Source: Desulfobacterales bacterium (GTDB taxonomy: Bacteria; Desulfobacterota; Desulfobacteria; Desulfobacterales; JAFDCJ01). Taken from it: a stretch of DNA of 11,717 nt. Positions 7,125 through 11,717 of the stretch are shown here, piece by piece. The position numbers and the translations under genes are program-made. The stretch is from NCBI GenBank assembly GCA_020345785.1, contig CP070771.1, forward strand, positions 3,431,433 through 3,443,149, given 5' to 3'. The number at the start of each line of letters is the position of its first letter. The stretch's first letter is position 1. The notes below the pieces were generated by a model. It was not told where the DNA came from. It saw only the letters and a program-made list of their open reading frames with translations, and searched no databases.

Positions 7125-7664
7125 CTATTTCTCGGGCCCGGTTTGTTTGAGTTCATTGAGCAGCCGCTTGAACTCCTTTGATTTTAAATACCGATCTATG
7201 CTGCTTTGATAATCTATCCATTTCCCCCAGGCATCAATCCAGGCCTCATTGTGCCAATAGCAATCCGGATCTCCGGCTCCTTTCAGCCGCTCGATATAGT
7301 CTATATATTCATCAGAGCACGCTTCGCAAAAATTATATGGAACATTGAGCTTGCGACTGTATTCGGCGCTGGCGCTCGAATCGACGTCAATCTGAGTGCC
7401 GCATTTTTCACACTTGAAGGCGCAATGGGTGCATTGGAAGACTTTTCGAACAGCCAGAACCTTGCGTTTTTTCATTTGGGCCGTTTGTTTTTCTTGCGCA
7501 AGGCCCTTTTTATCTTTAAATGATATGATGTTCGCCACCGGGCACCCCGCATACACAGCTCCTGGAAAAATGACATATTCGGCCAAATGGTCGTGATGTT
7601 TAAACCATCGCCGCCGGCCAAATACGCGCACCGCTGTGTATAGTTCCCTTTTTGTTGTAATCAA
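7125..7664 (-). CDS. Conserved-looking CxxC-motif protein of unknown function, coupled to tatA
   Basis: I do not recognise a named family. From the internal Met64 onward there is a cysteine cluster: [17 protein letters not shown] (about residues 77-93) and [13 protein letters not shown] (about 112-124). Together they give CxxC pairs able to bind zinc or an iron-sulfur cluster. The C-terminal half is rich in Trp and Tyr and probably helical ([20 protein letters not shown]), ending in a Lys-rich helix. There is no signal peptide or membrane helix, so it is likely cytoplasmic. Start choice is uncertain: the frame is open to TTG 7664, GTG at 7631 is possible, and ATG 7475 would give 116 residues. 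None has a good Shine-Dalgarno site. I give the longest form because a consensus promoter lies only about 24 nt upstream of it. Its tight coupling to tatA suggests a role linked to protein export, which is inference. Confidence 0.7.
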   Translation of the reverse strand: MITTKRELYTAVRVFGRRRWFKHHDHLAEYVIFPGAVYAGCPVANIISFKDKKGLAQEKQTAQMKKRKVLAVRKVFQCTHCAFKCEKCGTQIDVDSSASAEYSRKLNVPYNFCEACSDEYIDYIERLKGAGDPDCYWHNEAWIDAWGKWIDYQSSIDRYLKSKEFKRLLNELKQTGPEK

Positions 7665-7694
7665 GATGTCAGTAGTAGATTATCGGACGAACTG

Positions 7695-7723
7695 AATATA
7701 TCACTGGGCTATATGTGTGTCAA
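7695..7723 (-). promoter_or_regulatory. Sigma-70 promoter of the CxxC-protein/tatA operon
   Basis: On the minus strand a perfect TTGACA (7723-7718) is exactly 17 bp from TATATT (7700-7695). The expected start of transcription is near 7688, about 24 nt before TTG 7664 and over 200 nt before ATG 7475. Confidence 0.7.
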
Positions 7724-7977
7724 TCATTTCAATTTGCTATTTACAAGTTTTGATTAACGGATTGCGGGCGGGGGTGGAGGTTGCAAGTTGGGGGTTGGGG
7801 GGCGAGCATTGGGTCACCGAAATTTTTTTGCCGATCCAAGGGCATGTCATTATAACCAATTTTAGCGTGCCCGCCGTTTGCCCTCACCTAAATCTTGCCA
7901 ATCGAACTTGTCCGTGTTAGTTTTCTGTTTTATTTAGAATATTTTGTAGAAAGATCCTGCCGTAAGGGGCTTCAAGT
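7724..7977. other. Divergent intergenic region with a G-rich tract
   Basis: No gene is visible. The plus strand carries four G-runs of 3 to 6 (7766-7768, 7770-7774, 7790-7794, 7797-7802), able in principle to form a G-quadruplex with one long loop. A distant GGGCA (7840-7844) and TGCCC (7868-7872) pair may form a weak hairpin. I could not find a convincing promoter for the downstream plus-strand gene. Confidence 0.4.
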
Positions 7978-9045
7978 ATGACTGAACTGTTTCGGGCCAA
8001 TGGCATGGCCACCTTGATCGGTAGTCTTCCGCTGACAGATCACAGGGAAGCCGTCGACCTGATTTTTGAATATACACCCGAAATTCCCTTCTGGGCGCAA
8101 CTCACGGTTCATCAGGAAGAGGGGATGATGCTGCAATTTACCCGGGGACTGCCGGGTATCTGCCGTAATAACGGCGGCGTTTTTGTAAATACGGAAAGCG
8201 GCACCTTCGATGAGGAACTGCTTCAATTTTTTGAAGAATACATGGGAGTGATTGAGGGAGAGATCGATCTGGATGCCTCGCGCTTTGCCTTGACCGAAGA
8301 CAACGCCAAAGGCTTTTTTTGCCTGTTAGAGCGCCTTGCAACCGAGCCCGCGAATCCCATTGCAGTTAAAGGACAAATTACCGGTCCTTTCACCTTGGGG
8401 ACCGGGATCACTGATCAAAACAAACGGGCGATCTTTTATGATGCACAATTAAGAGATGTCGTGGTTAAGCTTTTAGCCATGAAAGCCCGGTGGCAGGTGC
8501 GCCAATTATCTCGATATAAGCAGCCGGTCCTTATTTTCATTGATGAACCTGCACTTGCCGGTTTCGGCTCCTCGGAGTTTACCAGTATCTCCCGCAATGA
8601 TATCGGTCAATGCATTGCGGAAATATGCGAGGCCGTGCAGGGGGAAGGTGGGCTTGCCGGTGTCCATGTGTGTGCCAATACCGATTGGTCACTGATACTG
8701 GAATCTCCGGCCGATATTATTAGTTTTGATGCATATGCCTATTTTGACCGTCTCATTCTTTATCCCAAACAGATTATGGAATTTCTTGAATCCGGCAAAA
8801 CATTAGCCTGGGGTATCGTACCGACTTTGCACAGGCAACAGATTGAACGGGAGACCAACGACTCGCTTTTGGAAAAATGGTGGGACAAAGTGAAACAATT
8901 AGAAGCACTTGGGACTAATAGGCAGACGTTGATAAGCCAATCCTTAATTACACCAAGTTGCGGCGTCGGCTCCCTGGATCTTGCTTCTGCTGAAAAAGTG
9001 ATAAAATTAACCAGAGCACTCTCCCGGCAGATAAGGAACCTGTGA
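7978..9045 (+). CDS. MetE/UROD-superfamily methyltransferase (core-MetE-like)
   Basis: This 355-residue protein resembles the C-terminal catalytic half of cobalamin-independent methionine synthase and the related corrinoid methyltransferases of the uroporphyrinogen-decarboxylase superfamily. It has the TIM-barrel start (IGSLPLTDHREAVDL, then TPEIPFWAQL), KGQITGPFTLG (131-141) and FIDEPALAG (187-195). Its likely zinc site is His230 and Cys232 in GVHVCANTDWS plus Cys328 in ITPSCGVGS. A Ser-Phe-Asp segment (249-251) falls near the position of MetE's zinc-ligand Glu. There is no N-terminal MetE domain for folate binding, so the methyl donor is probably not methyltetrahydrofolate and may be a methylated corrinoid protein; that is inference. 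AAGGGG (7964-7969) lies 8 nt before the ATG. It appears monocistronic and no corrinoid protein gene is adjacent. Its exact subfamily is open. Confidence 0.82.
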   Translation: MTELFRANGMATLIGSLPLTDHREAVDLIFEYTPEIPFWAQLTVHQEEGMMLQFTRGLPGICRNNGGVFVNTESGTFDEELLQFFEEYMGVIEGEIDLDASRFALTEDNAKGFFCLLERLATEPANPIAVKGQITGPFTLGTGITDQNKRAIFYDAQLRDVVVKLLAMKARWQVRQLSRYKQPVLIFIDEPALAGFGSSEFTSISRNDIGQCIAEICEAVQGEGGLAGVHVCANTDWSLILESPADIISFDAYAYFDRLILYPKQIMEFLESGKTLAWGIVPTLHRQQIERETNDSLLEKWWDKVKQLEALGTNRQTLISQSLITPSCGVGSLDLASAEKVIKLTRALSRQIRNL

Positions 9046-9101
9046 ATTACGGGCATGGTACATAGGCACGGAGCCAAGCGTTTGCCGCATTTTTGAAGAG
9101 A

Positions 9102-9179
9102 GGCGGCTTAAAAATTTGAAGGCTGTTTTCAAGCTCTGAATGCTTCCCAGCATCCCAGCCTTCCAGCCTCCCAGCCGCC
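9102..9179. repeat. Nested inverted repeat containing four 8-bp tandem repeats
   Basis: GGCGGCT (9102-9108) and AGCCGCC (9173-9179) form an outer 7-bp stem, and GAAGGCTG (9118-9125) and CAGCCTTC (9156-9163) an inner 8-bp stem. The right side holds four 8-bp units (TCCCAGCA, TCCCAGCC, TTCCAGCC, TCCCAGCC) at 9145-9176. It lies downstream of the methyltransferase gene and may help end its transcript, though no T-run follows. Confidence 0.5.
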
Positions 9180-9265
9180 GCGTAAGAATACGAGACGGCC
9201 TTTGGTAAATGATCGATTTATTTAATCTTAAGAATAAAACTTAACTACAAAAGGTAAGGTATCCG

Positions 9266-10120
9266 ATGGTAGACAATGACAGTTCAAATCATTTCTCGGG
9301 GGCGACCCGCTACGTTTTAGATGAAGAATTGGCTAGGATAGTAAATATATCGATGGCCTTGGAAATGCCGCTCCTATTGAAAGGTGAGCCCGGCACCGGC
9401 AAGACCATGCTCGCGCATGCGATTGCGGAAAGCTTAAAAATGCCCTTGATTGTGCTTAATGTAAAGTCAAGTATGAAACTGGTCGATGCCTTGTACCAGT
9501 ACGATACCCTGACACGGCTGAATGACAGCCGTTTCGGAGACTCCCAACGAGATGTCAGCAACATTGAGGACTATATCAAAATGGGCAAAATCGGTCAGGC
9601 GTTTACGGCGCATGTTAGAACCGTGCTGCTGATCGATGAAATCGACAAAGCGGACACTGATTTTCAGGATGACATGCTGGATGTATTGGACCAGATGGAG
9701 TTTGATATCATCGAAATCGACAAAACCATCTCGGCCAAATTTCGGCCGGTGATTATCATCACCTCGAACGCCAAAAAAGACTTGTCCGACCCATTTTTGG
9801 GGCGCTGCAATTTTCATCACATTGCCTTTCCCGACGCGGATATGATGCGCAGAATAATCGGTGTGCATTTTCCGGACCTGGATTCCGAACTCATGGAAAA
9901 TGCCATTGCTGCTTTTTATCGGATGCGCAAAGTGGATGCCGTCGAGAAGAAACCCGCTACTCGCGAATTGATAAATTGGATCAGGGCATTAAAAGCCGAC
10001 CCTGACTTCAAGCCAAAGCAACTGGCGAAAGGCGAGCTGCCGTATCTGGGAGTGCTGTTTAAAAAAAGCCAAGACTATGCCCGTGCTCAATATGCGGTGA
10101 ATGGACGGAGAATGAATTAG
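9266..10120 (+). CDS. MoxR-family AAA+ ATPase
   Basis: This 284-residue ATPase is of the MoxR type, cytoplasmic chaperone-like enzymes that work with VWA-domain partners to activate or insert metal into target proteins. Visible motifs: Walker A GEPGTGKT (40-47), Walker B VLLIDEID (120-127), sensor 1 in IIITSNAKKDL (163-173), an arginine-finger candidate in DPFLGRC (Arg180), and the sensor 2 region KPATRELINW (229-238). Length is typical for the short MoxR group. AAGG (9256-9259) precedes ATG 9266 by 6 nt. It is followed on the same strand by a CoxE-like gene, its usual partner. The spacing of 274 bp is unusually large and is filled with hairpin repeats, the first of which begins inside the stop codon. 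No CO dehydrogenase genes are present, so a CoxD role specific to that enzyme is not supported. Confidence 0.93.
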   Translation: MVDNDSSNHFSGATRYVLDEELARIVNISMALEMPLLLKGEPGTGKTMLAHAIAESLKMPLIVLNVKSSMKLVDALYQYDTLTRLNDSRFGDSQRDVSNIEDYIKMGKIGQAFTAHVRTVLLIDEIDKADTDFQDDMLDVLDQMEFDIIEIDKTISAKFRPVIIITSNAKKDLSDPFLGRCNFHHIAFPDADMMRRIIGVHFPDLDSELMENAIAAFYRMRKVDAVEKKPATRELINWIRALKADPDFKPKQLAKGELPYLGVLFKKSQDYARAQYAVNGRRMN

Positions 10121-10305
10121 GAGCGCTGCGCTTGAGGAGCGGATCTTCGATCCTTGAGGAGCGCTATGCTCTAGGAGCGTTCCGCGTGCGGAACTTGAGG
10201 CAAAAAAGGATTAAATTCATTCCGTTATACAATTTTTACTTGCCTCAAAGCCCGGAGGGCTGCTCCTTGAGTTCCGAGGGAACGCTCCTCAAGCGAAGCG
10301 CTCAT
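10119..10305. repeat. Structured AGGAGCG hairpin repeat cluster in inverted arrangement
   Basis: Four head-to-tail units begin with AGGAGC at 10119, 10135, 10157 and 10173. Most carry a small palindrome and end in TTG. Clear examples are GGATC-TTC-GATCC in unit two and GTTCCGC-GT-GCGGAAC in unit four. TTGAGGCAA (10195-10203) is then mirrored by TTGCCTCAA (10240-10248) across an AT-rich centre. After that, units recur in reverse orientation: a hairpin at 10249-10261 (AGCCC-GGA-GGGCT) followed by GCTCCTTGA, a hairpin at 10271-10283 (GTTCC-GAG-GGAAC) followed by CGCTCCTCA, and AGCGAAGCGCT to about 10302. No open frame of note runs through it. It splits an otherwise typical two-gene operon. Confidence 0.7.
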
Positions 10306-10375
10306 TAAAGCGAAGCTAAAAGTAAAATAGATTTCATCCCTACTGCTATGCGCTACAGGCTATCAACTATCAACT

Positions 10376-10392
10376 TTAAAGCGCAGCTTTAA
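10376..10392 (+). promoter_or_regulatory. Hairpin occupying the expected ribosome-binding site of the CoxE-like gene
   Basis: TTAAAGC (10376-10382) and GCTTTAA (10386-10392) form a perfect 7-bp stem with loop GCA, ending two bases before ATG 10395. No Shine-Dalgarno motif is visible. A related AAAGCGAAGCT string occurs at 10307-10317, so this may be the edge of the adjacent repeat cluster. Confidence 0.45.
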
Positions 10393-10394
10393 CC

Positions 10395-11585
10395 ATGTTT
10401 ATTGAATTTTTCTATAAGCTAAAGAACGTCGGTATACCGGTCAGCCCCACGGCTTTTCTGACCCTTCAGAAGGCGCTCAGTAAAGGTCTGGTGACCACAT
10501 TGGATGATTTTTATACGGCTTCACGTGCGATTCTTGTTAAAAGCGAGCGTTATTTTGACCTGTTTGACCAGGTTTTTGCCCATCATTTCCGGGGCGCAGA
10601 ATTGCCCGAAAATGAGGCGCTCGAGCTCGATGAACTGGCTCGAACCATGCTGGAAGCCTGGCTGCAAAATCCTGAAGAATTATCCAAATTGCTGGGCGTG
10701 GACGAGTCGGCTCTGACCAAACTCACGCCCGAAGAATTGATCGAATATTTTAAACAGCGTCTGAAGGATCAAACCGAGGCGCATCACGGGGGCGGAAAAT
10801 GGATCGGTACCCGGGGGTACTCCCCGGTAGGTCATTCAGGTTACCATCCCGGAGGGATGCGGGTGGGCGGTGTTTCCAGAAATAAATCAGCCGTAAAAGT
10901 GGCCATGGACAGACGTTACAAAGATTACTCGTTGAGCGGACCCCTTACCCATGCCTTGGTGGGAGAGGCCTTGAAAAGACTGCGCAATTTGATCCCCGTG
11001 GGTCCCAAAGATCAGGTAAATATTGACGAAACAATTTATCAGACCATGAAAAATGCCGGTGAAATCGAAATTATCTTTGACCGGCGGTTAAAGGACCGGT
11101 TGAAGGTCATCCTTGCCATTGACAACGGTGGTTGGTCCATGGACCCGTATATCCCGGTCGTCCAAACCCTCTTCGATTATGCCAAAGCTCAATTCAAGGA
11201 TATAAAGACCTATTTTTTCCACAATACGATTTATACTCATTTGTGGGAAGATTCGGCGCGGTATAAAAAACCGCAGCGCATCGAAGAATTTGCCCGTCTT
11301 GATCCCCAGACCCGCTTTATTGTTGTTGGAGACGCCAGTATGGCCCCCTATGAGCTGATGGCCACCGACGGGTCCATCCACATCGAGGAGCGCAGCGGCC
11401 TGCCAAGTATTGAATGCTTGAATCTTCTTGCCAAAACTTTCCCCCTTTCGGTCTGGTTGAATCCCGTGCCTGCCAGCATGTGGGATTACACCCGCACGAT
11501 CAGCGCTATCCGTGAAATTTTTCCCATGTTTGAGTTGACGATCGACGGACTGGAGCAGGCGGTGTCTCACCTTATGAAGAAATAG
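10395..11585 (+). CDS. CoxE-like VWA-domain protein
   Basis: This 396-residue protein has the layout of COG3552/CoxE-type proteins that partner MoxR ATPases. An N-terminal helical region (MFIEFFYKLKNVGIPVSPTA, a family-typical start) runs to about residue 125. A Gly/His-rich linker (about 130-160, with HHGGGKWIGTRGY) comes next, then a VWA-like fold to the end. The metal-binding (MIDAS) loop reads AIDNGGWSMDPY (241-252) instead of DxSxS, so metal binding may be altered. A second acidic loop is VGDASMAPYEL (311-321). There is no signal peptide, so it is likely cytoplasmic and works with the upstream ATPase on a client protein not visible here. ATG 10395 is chosen by homology because no ribosome-binding site is visible. 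The stop is TAG at 11583. Confidence 0.9.
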   Translation: MFIEFFYKLKNVGIPVSPTAFLTLQKALSKGLVTTLDDFYTASRAILVKSERYFDLFDQVFAHHFRGAELPENEALELDELARTMLEAWLQNPEELSKLLGVDESALTKLTPEELIEYFKQRLKDQTEAHHGGGKWIGTRGYSPVGHSGYHPGGMRVGGVSRNKSAVKVAMDRRYKDYSLSGPLTHALVGEALKRLRNLIPVGPKDQVNIDETIYQTMKNAGEIEIIFDRRLKDRLKVILAIDNGGWSMDPYIPVVQTLFDYAKAQFKDIKTYFFHNTIYTHLWEDSARYKKPQRIEEFARLDPQTRFIVVGDASMAPYELMATDGSIHIEERSGLPSIECLNLLAKTFPLSVWLNPVPASMWDYTRTISAIREIFPMFELTIDGLEQAVSHLMKK

Positions 11586-11594
11586 GCGTGAAGG

Positions 11595-11665
11595 TTGGAG
11601 TACTGGAGTGATGGACTAATGGCCAAAGGTTTGATATCTTTCATTTCAATACTCCAACACTCCAA
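11595..11665. repeat. Imperfect inverted repeat downstream of the CoxE-like gene
   Basis: TTGGAGT (11595-11601) pairs with ACTCCAA (11659-11665) and TGGAGT (11604-11609) with ACTCCA (11651-11656), separated by a 2x2 internal loop. It begins 10 bp after the stop codon and could form a long stem in the mRNA 3' end. No T-run follows. The remainder to 11717 shows no gene. Confidence 0.4.
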
Positions 11666-11717
11666 GATCGAGACTTTCAAGACCTTCTGAAAAGCTTCAA
11701 TTACCTTAATATTGTTT

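Noticed and set aside
7717..7920. 67-codon plus-strand open frame before the MetE-like gene
   Set aside because: It overlaps the divergent promoter and the G-rich tract, and its composition does not look protein-like.
10119..10305. CRISPR array
   Set aside because: Units differ in length, occur in both orientations, and the variable parts are palindromes rather than unique spacers.
9266..11585. CO-dehydrogenase maturation locus (CoxD/CoxE)
   Set aside because: The pair is of that type, but no coxMSL, coxF or coxG gene is present, and MoxR/CoxE pairs are widespread outside that pathway.

Overview
The window looks like chromosomal DNA of a free-living Gram-negative anaerobe, most likely a member of the Desulfobacterota. 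This is an inference. It rests on the gene families present (an M20 carbamoylase, a 60-residue TatA beside a CxxC-motif protein, a short MetE-like methyltransferase, and a MoxR/CoxE pair) and on the many short hairpin-rich intergenic repeats, a style I associate with that group. No rRNA, tRNA, CRISPR array, insertion sequence or phage gene is visible.

Layout. (1) 1-2032, minus: most of a secreted DUF3857/transglutaminase-like protein whose 3' end lies outside the window. It has an extended -10 promoter near 2132-2140. (2) 2033-2679: no convincing gene. It holds a promoter-like element with a perfect 14-bp palindrome in its spacer and, 290 bp further on, an intrinsic terminator on the plus strand. 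(3) 2680-5940, minus: an M20-family N-carbamoyl-amino-acid hydrolase, a YdcZ/DUF606 membrane transporter, and an RlmL-type THUMP-domain 23S rRNA methyltransferase. They are separated by gaps containing inverted repeats. (4) 6254-6682, plus: single-stranded DNA-binding protein ssb, with a good promoter and Shine-Dalgarno site. The divergent gap upstream carries two tandem hairpins, a triple ATTTTAG repeat and an 11-bp inverted repeat. (5) 6934-7664, minus: a tight two-gene operon of a CxxC-motif protein of unknown function and tatA, with a consensus sigma-70 promoter at 7695-7723 and a terminator at 6845-6883. (6) 7978-9045, plus: a MetE/UROD-superfamily methyltransferase carrying His-x-Cys and a C-terminal Cys. 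It has the catalytic half of MetE only. (7) 9266-11585, plus: a MoxR-type AAA+ ATPase and a CoxE-like VWA protein, a conserved pair here pushed apart by a 274-bp gap filled with a structured repeat cluster.

How the genes relate. Most are housekeeping or general-metabolism genes in short units: DNA replication and repair (ssb), rRNA modification (rlmL-like), protein export (tatA), amide or ureide hydrolysis, and methyl transfer. The only clear multi-gene partnerships are the CxxC protein with tatA and the MoxR ATPase with the CoxE-like protein. I did not find a clearly new multi-gene system. The best leads are the short MetE-like protein, the tatA-linked CxxC protein, the repeat cluster inside the MoxR/CoxE operon, and the promoter-palindrome-terminator arrangement at 2198-2536.
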